NCBI GenBank assembly: GCA_002633005.1
Contig: NMRA01000096.1
Location: 374,001-438,000 of the forward strand
From: Phoronis australis
Lineage: Eukaryota > Phoronida > Phoronidae
Length of the DNA stretch: 64,000 nt
Direction of reading: 5' to 3'
The translations under genes were made by a program, and so were the position numbers. Shown here piece after piece: positions 20,583 through 35,500 of this stretch. Below the pieces are notes generated by a model. It had not been told where the DNA came from, made no database searches, and saw only the letters and a program-made list of their open reading frames with translations. Every line of letters starts with the position of its first letter. Position 1 is the stretch's first letter.

Positions 20583-23500
20583 CTAGAAAATTGAACAAAC
20601 ATATAACATGTATATGGTAACTTCACCTCACAATATACACTGTACACCACACGTCTGATTATGTACTACAAATGTGTATCAAGTTATTCAATATTACACA
20701 GAGCACTTCTTGACCACGGGTCTGTTTCGTGAAAAGTGACTTAGGGCTGTTCCAGCAAAATCTGTGTGGGAGGGGGGGGAAGGCAACTGAAATAAAAATT
20801 TATGGGTGGTTGCGTTTGATTTAAATTCATAATGGCTGGTGGTCGTTCTTCAAAAAAATCAAAATTTACAGGTCGTTGTTGTTTCATTGGGCCATAAATG
20901 TTTGATGGTGGGTAATTTTAGTAAATTTTATAAACAATCCTCACAGAATCAAAACCTGAAACAAAAATGCAACTTGCAAAAAGCTCCGACTTTTTCACTC
21001 CCTCCGATCTCCTCATCGGCATGCCCATAACACCATTTAACCACAGGTGCTTGAATTTTTCGATGGCTAATAACCAGATATAAGAAACATATGTTTTCTT
21101 AGTAATGAATGACGTTAGTGGTGATGGAGGAACAGATAAACTCAAGCGCCTGTGCAGTCGACCACAAGAACAAAAAAAAATTACAGGTGGTTGCATTTCA
21201 AACTTATAAAAAATTACGGGTGGTAGGCTGAAGAAATAAATGAAAAATATGGGTGGTGGGTGCGAAAAAAAGGTGCCTTCCCCCCCGTCCCATACAGATT
21301 TTACTGGAACAGCCCTTATAACTTCAGACACAAATTTGGTCTAAAGCTCCCAATTCACAAATACTGAATAAAGGTTAAGCCATACAACTAGTAGAATATC
21401 ATAATCATACATTTTAGTTAATTATCTTGTCTTAGTTTCTTTATCTTCTATTTATCATATTTTATATTTTATCTCTTTCATTGGTCTTTCCGTGTTAATT
21501 TCTTACTCTTTGCTTATTATTTAAATATTGTCTTTCATTTTGTAATTCTGTTAGTTTGTCTTACTGTCTGTATGTTTTTACCGAGGGCCTCCATGGAAAG
21601 CAGTGTGAACTGATGGGGCCACCTTCTTTGTAAATATTACATTAATAAATAATAACTAAATAAATAAAAAACCTGGTAAGTAATTAAAACAAATTATCTC
21701 AGTAACTAGAAGTAAATGGGTATATTTTCAGAGGCTTTGTATTTTTGTTAAAGTGGGAATTAATTATTTTTCAGAAATAGCTCTGTGGACCGTAAGACCA
21801 ATTTGAATTTCTGTCTTAAGTTTTAGGTCGCTTTTCATAAAACCCCAGAACCCCGAATGCTGCTATCTAAGCACAAGTCCTCAACACCAAAATCACTACC
21901 GTCAAACATAGGTACAACGGACCCTGTTTAGAATGTTAGCGATTTTAGCAAAATGTATTATGGTACCATTCACAATAGTTAACAACATATTTTACGATTA
22001 CATCAAAACAACATTCAAAATTTCCAGTCGCTAACGAAAATCCACCAAGCTTATGATGAACAATGGCCGACTTGACGGCCTAGTCTGAAGAATGTACTCA
22101 GGCCACCAGCAAATAATACACTATCGCAGTTTGCCTGACAACTGTTAGTATTGTTTGATTTCTAAAGACATCTCGGAAGGTTGAGAAAATGTGAACAAAT
22201 TAGCCTGAATTAAGTCAAAACATTGTACAAAAGCTGCGTGCCGCAAACAAGATTAAGAAGGCCTATTTTTTGGCCCACAACCATTTTTACGATAGTTCAC
22301 TATGGAACAAAAAATGACGCAGGAGGACGAAGGCGGTCAGCAGAAGTAAAAATGCCAAAAAAGCATGCATGTGACAATAAAGCAGGTCAGGCTAGTAAAG
22401 CTGGTCAAAGTTGGTAATGCTCTAAGTCAACAGACAGCTGTTTTGAACATGCCACATCAAGGCAAATGTCAGGACATGAAATGTGCCATATGAAGGAATG
22501 CTCGCGAAGACCTACAGCAATAGGGTTTAGGATTGGAGTCGATAAAACACACAAATGAACCAAAAAAGAATACCCTAATTACAACGAATCATTGCAATGT
22601 ACAGATTTTGAAAGTCTCCTGATATGCGTTGTAACAAAGTTGGACTGTACATCATGTTGTTACCTTCCACAATAGTGGTTCACCATTTTCCTCCAACAGC
22701 TGGGTGAGGTCGCGGACTGCCTTAGGCTGAAGATCCCCAACGGATACACCATCACCCTGGGCTTGGGTCAAGGTCGACTTGGCAAGGTCAAGGTCTTTCC
22801 TGTCACCTGAACAAAGCATAACAAACTTGCATAAGTCTGATTCAATTAGAAAGAGATTTTATGAAAGAAAGGCGAAATTTGGCATACATATAACCAGCAT
22901 GAACAGGGAACAGCCATTGGCTACATACATGCTTGTAGTAACCAATCAAAGCACAACGATGAAGTTAGATATTGTAATTGCACTATTGGACCGTGTATTC
23001 CACATTACAGACAAAATACGCCATATTGGATCATGTACTTACACTGACCACCAATTCGATAACTGAAAGTCCACCATTGGACAATGAACTTACAGTAACA
23101 GCCAGTAAGATAATGGTGCAGGCACTATTGGACAAGGTACTCAGAGCAACATCCAATTAGACAACTGCACGTGCACTATTGGACAACAAATTTTCAATAA
23201 CAGCCAATAATATTATGATATGATCACTATTGGACAATGTACTTACAATGCCACCCAATCACATAACTGTATGTGAAGGCCAACGATTCAGGGTTGTGAC
23301 CACGAAGGGTGTCCAAAAGTCGGCTCAACATGTCCATCTAATGCAGAGAATAAATTCAGAGGTAAGAATTATCAAATACGAGTATTTCAATTTTAAGTGC
23401 TGTCCAATCAATTACTTGCATTTCTCCAAGACTCCTTAACCAACAGAGTGAAATCCTCTCTCAGTTCAAGCTAAATGTTCGCTGAAACCAACTGAGAACC

Positions 23501-26500
23501 ACAACAGTGTGGGATGATTTTAATCCAACCATTTATTTCCTACAACATTTTCGTCACATGGCACATTCACCACGAAGAAAACAACACTGGATCTGTGTGC
23601 AGTAATCCTATTAATCACCAGGTCTGAGAGATGAATGTAGTTCACGGTTGACATGAAATATGAAAAAAGAAATTGCAAACATGCAAGTTTAAATAAATAT
23701 TGGGTACTTATCTTCACTTCTGGAACTTGGTTTGGTCAAATTAGTTTGAAACACAACATATAGCGATGATGTGGGCATGAAAAATGACAAATATTTTTAA
23801 GAAAGAGTTTTGTGTCGGAAATGATCCTCCATGAATCACTGAACCGTGCCCAGTAAGTATCGTGATGTGGTGCTGGGGAGTAACACTGCATGGTGCGGGT
23901 TATGTGAGCCCCCATGGTACGTCATTAGTGCACAGGTCACCTATTTGCATAATTTTTTGTTTTCACATTTGTAAGTTGTCAGTCAACTGCACTTTGTTTA
24001 GCGTAGATGGTGTTCAAATAGCACAGTGGTCTAGTTCCTGCTAGCACAGTTAGGAGCATGCAAATACATCTTTAAACAGGACTCACTAAATGTATAAAAA
24101 CAATGCTTGTGAAAGACAAACACTACGGTAACTATACAATTAAATGATGAAATATTTTTGAAAAAAATACCAGATTTTCCAATTTACTTTTCGTGTTTAA
24201 TTACAGCCAATAAAAAATAAAGAACATTCTGTCATGCATTTTTTTGTGGTACCCCCTTGCTTTTCAACAATGCAACATTCTCTGCTCAATTTGTATGGAT
24301 TATCAAAACAGATGTTTTGACCTCTGACCTTTGTGTTCGCATGTTTTGCACTAGCACACTCAACAACAGGACACAGTGATACATGAACAGCAAGGTTGTT
24401 GTTGTTCACTGAAGCTACATGCATTATTAATTTTCACATTTTAGGACCCTATATAGACCACTGTGCTGTTGTCCCAATACATGCCCTAAGGCACACTGTC
24501 AAAAATCCACAGTGTCCTCGAAAACTACCATACCACGTTCCCCGGTCTATACCTCACCTGATTTTTTTGCTTTGCTTGAATGCATACGGGCGCCACTCTC
24601 AGATAAGTCACCAGACCTGGAAACTTCTGTCAAATAATAAAAATAAAATTCCTTTTAAGTCTAAAACTCGCTGTGAATGATCATGCGTTGAATTACCAAA
24701 CTGGCTGAACAATCAACTAGGGTTACCCCAGGTGGTGTACACTTTAGAGACACCTTGAATATGGTACACACCACCTCGGGCAAAACGACCCGTATTTCGC
24801 TACCGGAACAACAAAAAGCAGGCCTAATTTCCCCCTCATGACAGATGAGTGCAACCGTGTCGTGTTGACAGGGCTTTAAAACAGGGCCTGGAATGACCTG
24901 TGACAAAAAAGAGAAAAAGTTTCCAGGTGATATATCCTTCTACAAATAAATAGGCTTATGTGATAGAAATATTTTTGTGTTGTAAAATTTAACTGCAACA
25001 AACGTCGTTTTGCATGAATAAAGCCAAAATAACGATAAAAAAGAGATGAGAAATGAAGCTACTGGAAATCAAATAAGAGTCAGTCGAGACCAAAAAAGAA
25101 GAAATCTTTTTAAAAGATTCCAAACCCTGTTACTACAACAGTACCTCCAGCAACTGATCAGCCTTATCATTGTCATCCTGCAAGGTGTAGTAGGTCCACA
25201 GATTGTTGATGGTACGCAGTTTGCCAGTCTCCTCAGTGTGTCTTAAGATCAGTGACTCCACTGCAATGAGAAACGACCAACATAGGACTACACTGGACTA
25301 AGTGCTGCATATCTTGTGTGTGGTATTCTCACGACATGGGGAAGGGGAGAGGCTAATTAATGTTGGAAACAGAACAGCATAAACCTTAAGCATCAAGAGT
25401 AAACAACCACGCTTCACACGACTTAAACAAATTACTGCAGTGCCACACCTTTAGGCCCATGGGCCTATATCCAAAATAATGCCTTTTTGCGCAGCCTTTT
25501 ACCCACATGATTTGCCTAATGGCATGTGCATTGCAGTTCTGCACAGCAATACGGCAGCACATACCTCCTGAAAAGTTTGCCTACACAACTGCCAAGTGAG
25601 ACTTGGTAGTTGTGTAGGCAAACGGTGCAAAAAGATGCACACTGAATTTATCTTTAGTATATAGACCAATCATGGTTGGGAGAGTAAACAGTTATTGATA
25701 GGCAAAAATTGGTAACACCATATTGCGCATTGTCAGATCCACAGGTTTGTCAGTGGCAAGCAGTTTATATTTATCAAAAACACGGTATACTAATTTTCAG
25801 GATTTTTGAAAAAGCACAATACAAAACTCAAATACTACCCATGTTACAGTTAAATTTCCAATACAACTAAAAAGTATCCTTAACTAGACTTTAGTCTGCA
25901 TACCAAAATATTTTTCCCATTCATAAAATACATATGTCAAATCATATCAAACTAAATATTTCAAGGAGGCAGTGGGATAAGTGCCCACTTCCTTTACTCA
26001 ACGTCGTGGGTTCGAGTCCCACTGGGGCACACTGCTAGACCCTGGAGTCGGGTTTATAGCACCTCTGCTAGGTTTCAAAGCATACAGATGGTTCCTGGTG
26101 ATCAGTGCAATGAGTCTACCAGAGTAGCTTGTGCATGTCTGGTAGAATGTGTACCACACACCCTGCAATTATTTTTTTATTAAAAGATACCAAACCCCGT
26201 TTTGGCCTATTAACAGATATCAAAAACGACGTACCTATCCAATTATCTGAAACGAAATGCTCTGTGACCCCGACAACCCTCAAAAATTTTGGAGGACATT
26301 TTGAAAACTCTTTTCCAAGTCTGCTAAATGGGTAAACGTGACCTACGCTTTTAACAAATTACACTGGGGGGAAAGACCACCCACCAAGAACTATGATATC
26401 CAATCTCTGACACAGGGAGTGCGAGTTTTTAGTTGATTCCTGCTTTTATCGTTCAAGAATGACACCAATAGGAGACAGAATGAAGAATGACTTAAATCGT

Positions 26501-29500
26501 CAAAACAGGGTTTAGTGAGCGATCAGTTTGACACAAAATGATGCTCCTTTGTCTTAAAACATTTCCTCCATCCACTGTCACCACAAATTTATGAGATGCA
26601 GGTTTGAAGCTCGACCTACTTGTTGGTGCCAAGTCAGGACATTTGTTCATTAATAATTCCAGGTTGGGACCGGTGACATACATTTGCACATCTGCAGGAT
26701 TGCTGGACAGGAACTCCAGGAACTCTCCAGCACGATCACTGAAAGAGGTAATTAAAAAGGTAATAGCCATGTCCTGAAATACAACAGTGACATCTTAAGG
26801 GGAAAGCAACCGTTTTTGATGTTACCGTCACTAACTACAGATCTTTGGTTATCTTGGAAACATATTTTTCTGAGTTGATTACTGTTTCCTTGCGAGTATT
26901 TACTACCCATGGAACAGTAGAAAGCGACGTGAACGCCTCCACAAATGGCCTTCACCTTGGCTCTGCATTCACATACATTCACAGCAAATACGAATAACTG
27001 ACGAGTCGGACATTGTGTTTGTTCAACAGCAGTGAAAGCAGAACCAAGTAGTGGGCCTCTTGCCTGGCCATTTATGTCGCAAACTGTTGCACGCGTAGTA
27101 ATTACACGCCAGAGAAACAATAAGTGACATGGAAAAATGTCATTCTAAGATAACCAAGGATCTGTTTTTTACTAAAAGTAACAACAAACAGTTGCTTTCC
27201 TCTTTAAATTCTGCAGTGTTTAGCCACAATGCCAAACACCAGCCAGACACCAATCCTACATCACATGTTGATAACTGTTACCATTCTACATAACGCCAAC
27301 GAAGTTTTGCTGTGGTATACCGACACAAAGACGATGGCATATCTGGACAAACATCCATGGATTACAATACTCCACTCCTTTTTGTCAAATAGTATTCAAA
27401 AGCACCTGACAATTTGATTGCTGAATTTACAATTTAACACATAAGTTGCATCCTATCTAGCCAATAAGTAACCTTTGATTAAAATATATGACTTTCAAAT
27501 CCAATTCAACTGATTAAAGTTTTACTTAAAAACTCACCGTCTATTTGCAAAAGCATTCTGCCAAGAAGCACAAGGAAAATAGCATGTCACACCAGATTTA
27601 AGTAATGTGCAATATTTGTAAAAATATTTACAGCCTCCTGAAATTACCAAAAAATGCCCAGCCAAAATTCGGTCAACTTCACACTCATTTCTTGTACCTA
27701 CCCAAAAAAGTTGATAAAACTTAACGACAATGATGGGACATTGTCATTTCACTGGAGTGTCAAAATCCACTTCAAACATTGTTGCAATCTATTGTGAACT
27801 TTCCAGTACAGGAGATATGTGTTGTTGTTCACCGTCTCTAGGCATTTTGAGAAGGGTAGAAAATCTCCAGTTTGGGATAGTGAAAAATTAATTATATCGC
27901 TCGAAGTTAGAACGTATCAAATTTTAGAAATAGACAATACCGGCCGTCCCAAATTGAAGAAATACAACAAGTGACAAACCATCGGTCTCCTCAATGTTGC
28001 TCACTATGAGGCATGAAAAAGTCGCTATGGCAACTATTTTTAATGATTTCACAATCTGCCAAGTTTATTTCAGACTGCTGATACACAAAAGCAGTGTCCG
28101 AAATTTGAGAAACACGTCAAAATTGACCGTGTCTCAATCTTCAGAATCACGATAATTCAATTTCTGGCTTGAATTTCCATATCCCAAATTTTAGAGAACT
28201 TTTACGGTAAATTCAATGACTCAGGCTCAGCACAAATAGAGAGCTGAAAATTTAATCCACTCCTTCAACTGAAAGTAAGTTGAGAACATAAATGAGTGAA
28301 CTAGCAGTAGTTCGTTAATTTGTCCGATCCTCGTCACGAGCTGTACGCTCAACTAACTCTCACTAGAGGTAGCCACTGCATCTAGCAGCGCTTCAGCTGC
28401 GCCAAACCTTAGATGTTAAACAGCGTTGGTTAGACACACCTTTTGAAAACTATTGTGGGCAGTGACAGCTGACAGTACCATGCATTTAAATACCTGTTCA
28501 CATGAGCTCTAAACAATGCATTGAGAAGGACATAGGGTGAAGACTCCAGATCATTCTTCAATAGCTGAAGACTGTCAACATCTCCGTGGTCAGCCAGGCT
28601 GTGGCAGAGTCGGCGAAAGTCTACAGGGTGGACAGAAATCAAGTTGCAGGTCTATGTTTACACAAACACCAATTACAACACATTCAATGGACGTAGACCA
28701 AGTCAACTAAATCATGGGTGCAGTGACACTGGATATTTGATAATTTTCGTAACTGCATCATCACTGCTGTTTGAAAACTTGTGCCACACACCTGTAGCAC
28801 TGGTATTTCTTCTTGAAGACCCATTTCACACACCAATCATTTTAAACAGTATGTTCTTGCAAGGTAGCTCAAAAGGACAAAGCCCACCTCTTGGCAGACT
28901 TTATTCACAAATTGATTAAACCGCATTGGGTTCAAGAGTTACAAATTGGTAGGATTTGTTCAAATAGTGATATTTTGTAATTTCCACTAATAATTAACAT
29001 CACAGAAACATACAACTGCCACTTTAATAAAACAATTAGGTCTGTGATTCGTCACTAGCAGGAAACGTGTGATTGGCTAACACGAGTCAGCTGACGTGTG
29101 TATAACAGCAGGAGTACTCACCATTGACCCTGGTCTTTTCAAACAGAAACTTGCCAACTGAACACACAAAACTGGGCGAAGGTTTCTGATCACCAGCCTT
29201 GTCACTACAACAGAGTCAAATGGTAGTTATACTCAAATCTTGGTAACGATCGGATATAATGTGCCAATTTTCTCCACTGAATTGACCTATCCCCAGGAAT
29301 TTGAATGATGGCTTAACTGACCAATCAGAACGCAGCATTCTTGACACACCTTCGTTTCCAAGCCACCATTTTACCCGACCAAACAACACGTAGCCGGGTA
29401 AAACTTACTGTTTGTTGGTAGACATTGTGCAAGGGGCGGAGCTTGCGATAGATCAATCACAAACATCTAAATGGTTCTCAAAACATGGGCACATTTTATT

Positions 29501-32500
29501 CGACTATTGCCCAAATCTTAACTATCCTCTGGTGACGTGTCTGTGTGCGCGAGAGAGCACGTTGTAACAAGACAAATACGCTATGATCTGTTCCGTTTTA
29601 TCAATCTGGCAAATCATTCACTTTGTATTTTGAACATTTTCAGGCCAGCCTCATACAAACACTTAATTCAAGCAAGAAAAAGAGTGCATACAAAGGCATT
29701 GCTACGTTATGTAGATGCAAGTATCCGGTTTCATGAAACAGTCCCTAAATGTTAGGGATGACCTTAAGTCTTAGGGACGTCCCTAAAGTTTAGGGACTGT
29801 TGCATGAAAAGTTCCCAGGTAGTTTAGGCATTACATAGGGACTCAACTTTTGAGTTACCGATCATTAGTCTTTAAGTCGAATCCCTAGCAATAAAATGGC
29901 TGATCAAGCTCATATTGCTGTTGAAAAAAGAATTTTCTATGACAGAACCCGCTCAAGATGTTTACAGACAGTGAGCTAAACGAAAGATTTAGATTTTCAA
30001 GGGCTGTTTTTTTCATGATAGTTAGAGAGCTTGAAGAGAAGCTGGAGTTGTCGAACAGGTTATCACCCATTGTACAGGTTAGTAGTTCCATCATAAACTG
30101 AATTTATCAATTACTAGTGCCATGACTTACCCTACGTCTCACTTAATTCCCCAAGTAGAAGACTTAAACAACACATTGGGAAGTGCGGCGACTCCTACCG
30201 GAGATTCTAGTATTCTCACTAGTTCGTCGCCACAACTTATTGTTTTCTAATTTACATTAGTGTGAGTGGCCACAATCGATTGTCTGCTCTCTCAACAGCA
30301 GTAGAAAACTCGAATTCTCAGATAATGCTTATTGACTGTGCACTCTACTTGAACAATCATTCAAAAGGTGGAACAGAGAACATAAATGTGACAGGTATTC
30401 ACTCGTTGAAAATAATTTTCTTCATGTTAAGCGACCTTAGCCATGGCAATAATCGGGATTGCTCGGCTTTGAGAACTTACTTCGGATTTAGGGCACTCCC
30501 AATAAGGACTGAGTATAGGACCTCTTCATGCAACAGTCCATAAACAAAATCCTTATAGGGTCTTCCCTAACTAGTTTGGGAACTTGGTTAAGTCCCTAAT
30601 TAGGGACTGTTTCATGCAACTGGGCAAAGAAGCTCACAAAAACACAAGATCACGCTAGCCTTCGCAAGATATCGCCTCATATCAAAAGCGAAGCACACGA
30701 TCATACCAACTTTTACGACAAATATCTTGGGTCTATAAAACAAAGCATTGTTCGGAGAATTTGACGAAAATGTTAAGATTTTAAAACACAAATTAGTTAC
30801 CGTATTTGCCCTAATAACCACCCAGGGCACTTAGAAAACTTCGTTTCAGGGTGGCTCTTTCTATAACCCAAGGTGGTTGAATTCCGGTCTCCGAAACGGG
30901 TAAAATCGGAAACTAAGATTCATCGTATTTACACTCTGTGATGTATCAGCAACCTATGACAGACTTTCCATAAAATTGTGGTGCATCGCTATCAAACTTT
31001 GTTGTTAAATTACGATAATTTTACTGAAAATTGTGCTGCCCCAGGGTGAAAACTCCCCAACTGGCTGCCTCGCAATCGTCAATATGGCAACTTGAATGCT
31101 TGAATAAAAATAGTTTTGACTCGAGCAAATTACCTGTCAGAAATCTTCCTAAAGTTTTCCATATAACGTCCCTAAGATTTTTAAGTTCACGTGGAGTCGG
31201 GATTCAACCGGCAGGTTAAGTCCTATCTGTGCTAGATCATGCCATTTGTGATCGTACGCCTTCCCAGCAACACGAGAAAAATCTCTGGACGAAAACACAC
31301 ACACATGTTGTGGGTCACGTGACGTTTGTTTCGAAGTTCGTCTGCGTGTGTGAGTAAGCGAGCACGTGCGTGTCACTAGAATTCATTTGCCAGAGTACTG
31401 GAACGCAATCTAACAAGCTACATGTGCATTGTATCTAAAGAAATTAGCAGAAGCATTAGAGCAATTTCATTCAGCACTTGCCGGTCTCATCTGCTGAAAA
31501 ACGTTCGCCAATTGTCTTGGAAAGGCCCATAATCGCCGTGAGTCTGGATGCGTACTTGACTGCCTGACAGTTATTTTTCGGTTGAGGGGTGTGTAATCAT
31601 TCCCTGTCAGTGGTCATTTTATCGGATATTTGGCTTTAAAAACACCAATTATGATTAATCAAACAATACCTTTTAAAAATAACGCAAAAATTTTTATGGT
31701 GTTAGAAACTGTCGGAAATTTGTGCCAATTATTTATTTCTTGCCGATGCTACTTTGCTACCCGTTTCATGAATGGATAATTCCCGGCTAATGTCTTTGAT
31801 GACAGGTACATGTGGTCAATTTTTTTTTATTAATCTTCGATTTGCGGTTTTCACAAGCACAAAGAAAATTTAGATTCCTGTTGAGGGTGGGAAATAGGCA
31901 ATACAATCCCGTAGACAAGTATGCTGCATCTGTTGAGAAAGGCCACTGAGACCATAGTGGGACACGTTCCTCGCAAGATAAAAAAACTTGTGTTCTTTTT
32001 GTGGCACGGCGGAAGTTTGAAGAGCACAGTCACGGCTACTGACACCAACATAGCAGCGAAACTCGTGGAGTGCAAACTTTGCGGACAATGATTTTTTCCG
32101 GAAGAACTGTCGGATATTATTAATAAATTGAAGACGTTACTGTAGAATTTTAGGACTGTAGGTAAGGCATTTTTCCCACATACACGTTCATGGGCTGGGC
32201 GCTTATTTTAGGAAAGTCTGAAAACGCGAGGGGGGCGCTTATAGGGGCATGGGCGGTTACTCGGGCGAATACAGTATGTGTAATGAATAACTTGTTTTGA
32301 CTTGTTGTAATAACAACAAGTTTTGAATTTTGCCCGAACAAGTTTGGCTTACTTGTGTTGAGTTTGAAAACTTGTGCAACAAGACAGAAATTTTGAGAGA
32401 CCATAAGCCAAACTTAGGGCAATCAACGTAATGGCTTCAGGACATAGTGTGGACATGCACTTTAGACCACACATGAAATTTGTATTGCCCATCGAGTGTT

Positions 32501-35500
32501 AGTTTTCTATTGCGGAGAACACCGAAAAAACTGAACAACTTCCAGGATAAAAATTAATATTCAGTGCATTGCTTAATAGTATACTTACAGTAGTTGTAAG
32601 AGCTTGTTCAAGTCACCACTAACAATCCCTTTGAACAACTCTTGTTCTTCGCTGTTTAAACCAGACACGTCTAATGATGTCTCCTCAGGAATCGCCTGAA
32701 CAAATGACTGAAACAGGGACTTAGCCATTAACTGATGATTTTGAACAACTCTGACACTGGAGTGGGACCCACACTTTACAGAGACTCTAAAGAATGAAAA
32801 TGTTTAATACATTAGTCACTAATCAAGATTGCGTAATACTACATCAAATTTATAACTTTCAGACATTTCAATTAAATGGATTAATAGCGATATTATATGT
32901 GCCGGGATCTGTTTTGCAGACCCTACAAGTTATGTGAGGTGCTTGTTTACCTGAGAGGGAACTGTGAAAGGAACAGGCTGATCTAGTCGTTTGAGAACGT
33001 TCGCCAGGAAACGCAGAGTTCGACCATTCGGCTGAATGTCTTCCTCCTCATACATTTCAAGCACACCTAATGCCTTCTGGTGATCACCCACGTTCCCTGA
33101 GGATTCATTTTGCAAATTGTCATATACTGCCTACTCGAATATGAAAAACGATAAAATTATTAAAACAGCCTTAATCTTACAAGGAGCTTATTGAAACGAT
33201 GCCTTCATGATTTCGGGTGAAAACCAATCATACATGGTTATCGCTAGAGGTGGAGACGGGGCTGTTTTGAGGATCTCCTTCGTGTGAAAGAATTTGTAAA
33301 CTGTGCTCAAGCAAAGAAGTTAAGGACAGAAATCATTTGGGTTTTCAAATGTGATTTTTTTTCCTGAATTAAGGTCATCCTATCTGATTATGATAATATA
33401 AAAAATACTCTGAATTTCATTCGCCACAGTTTATAACGAAAAAACGTTTTATTGTATCATTAATCTTGGTATTCCGCTGCCATTTTTTCAAGTCCAATAG
33501 TAAGCCCATTACACGACAGGAGGTGCCAATTTTTATATTCAGGTGTATTTAAGCAATGTTCCAACGATTGTATACAGTACACCTATATCACTACAAAAAT
33601 AGACACAGCAAAAATCAACTATTCCTCATTGCAACACCAGCTCCTGATTTAGCCTCTAGATGGCAGCGTTCTCTAATCTTTGCTCCTTAATCACGATCAG
33701 CACCAGCTTCAGTGAGAAAAAGCAATTTTCCAGTGAATTGTGGGTAAACTGTATTGCTAATCTCGAGAAGAACAGTTTTAATGCAAACTCCTGAAACTGA
33801 ACACATGACCCTAGTCTGACCTTTAGCGCTTCAACCAATGGAAAGAATGTATTCCTGTTCTATCCTTCCAACAAACTAAATTTTAGAAGAACATGTTAGG
33901 TGTTTATTAAAATGTGAATATCAACTACATTAAAGTTCGAGACTCGAGTTTGGCAAACAGGGTATCTAGAATTCAAATTGAACAGAATTCCTGGATGTTA
34001 TACAAAGAAACAAAATCCTGATCTGGGTTTTTGCATTATCTAACAGTAATCGTGGATCGGATTTTTCCAGTGCCCAGTTGCATGAAACAGTTTGATTCCT
34101 ACAGTATGTTAAGAGCATAGTGCAGAACCCACTAGTGTCATAAGTTGTCAACTTTAATGAACTGTTAGACTCAATTTTATTTTTTATGTTATTAGAAAAA
34201 GTCTTTAGTAAAGGAAGAACTCTTAATAAAAATGAAATGATAGAAAAATATAACATCTGTGTGTAAAGAAAGACATATATATGCAAAAGATTTAGGGGTC
34301 TTAGTCGAAACCATGTTTAGTACTGTTTCATGCAAACGACCAATGGAACCCTGATAAACTAATAATCTGTGATTATTGTTGAAGAATGCAAGGACAAATG
34401 GCTTCGGGAATTCTTTTTTGCACAAATCAAAGTTCGTGATTCGATTCGATGTATCAAATACAAATAATTTGGTTAAAAAACTTAAATTTCAGCTGTTTTA
34501 TTTGTCAAACTTAAGACCAACAACTTTAAAAACAAAAGAACAAGAAAGTGAGATAGTTGTCTTATTTATCAATTTCTAATACAAAACTGAGAAACTAGCA
34601 CAAAACCCAAACCATACCATAAGCTTTGATGAGCTGTAATAACATCTCATCCCTGTCAATGGCAAACAAGTGCTTAGTCTCAGTGACCAGCGTTTCAAGC
34701 TCCTTAATCTGAAAACAGGAAAAAAAAGTTCTTTTGAAATGACATGTCAGTCGACATACAATAGCTTTCAAATAGTCTACGAATTCTGTAAGTAAAAGAG
34801 CTACTCTATGACAAAGCAATAGATAAATTAAGTCAATTTTTGTCATCAATCTTTGTAACTTTTAACTCACCCACTAACTCCCTTCCATCATCTTTGTTAG
34901 TGCATTTTACTGCCTATCTTTTCAAAGTAAATATAGTTTGCTTATTGTTTCTACTTTATTATTAAAACACAAGGACATACTGACTGATTCATGATCAGGA
35001 CATATGCCAAACATAAACTACCGTGATTAACTGGTCCTATTTACAAATCTGCAGTTTTGCTAAAAACGTGTGAAACTGAAACACAGTGATTTTGAATAAA
35101 AACAAAAAATATGGAATTTCATTACAATTGACAGATGAAAACATCTCTCGAAGAGATATATTAATTATTTTAATTAGCCTATAAACTTGAGTAGACAGAT
35201 TTAGTGAATTGTTCCAACATTCAATCAAGCTATTAAGTTTCATATTTACCAGATAAAAAATTAAAAGTTGTTACCTTATTTTCTTTTATCATTCTGTCAC
35301 AGGCTACCACAAGTCTTGGCATAATAGCTCTTAGGCCTGGTGTCTGCAATGGATATCAAGGTAGTAAGCTGGTTTGACAATAGAGGTCACCAAGGTAAGA
35401 CAGGTCACCAATCCACATGACGTCACAACCACTTCCCACTGCAGCCATGAAAGATGTCTCGATAGAGGATACAGAGGTAAAAACCTTAACAGACTGCACA

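Noticed and set aside
22981-23282. Regularly spaced repeats as a CRISPR-like array
   Set aside because: Eukaryotic intron; the whole unit is repeated with no unique spacers, and it includes an exon border.
24661-24906. 81-codon open frame on the minus strand as the missing LRPPRC segment
   Set aside because: No similarity to the expected helices, no matching splice borders, and it begins in a repeat.
25575-25623. Hairpin as a microRNA precursor
   Set aside because: The loop is 3 nt and the arms are almost perfect, unlike a Drosha/Dicer substrate; a fold-back element is more likely.
26006-26022. Functional tRNA gene
   Set aside because: A good B box is present but no complete cloverleaf, and the sequence continues into a SINE body shared with 10,258-10,510.
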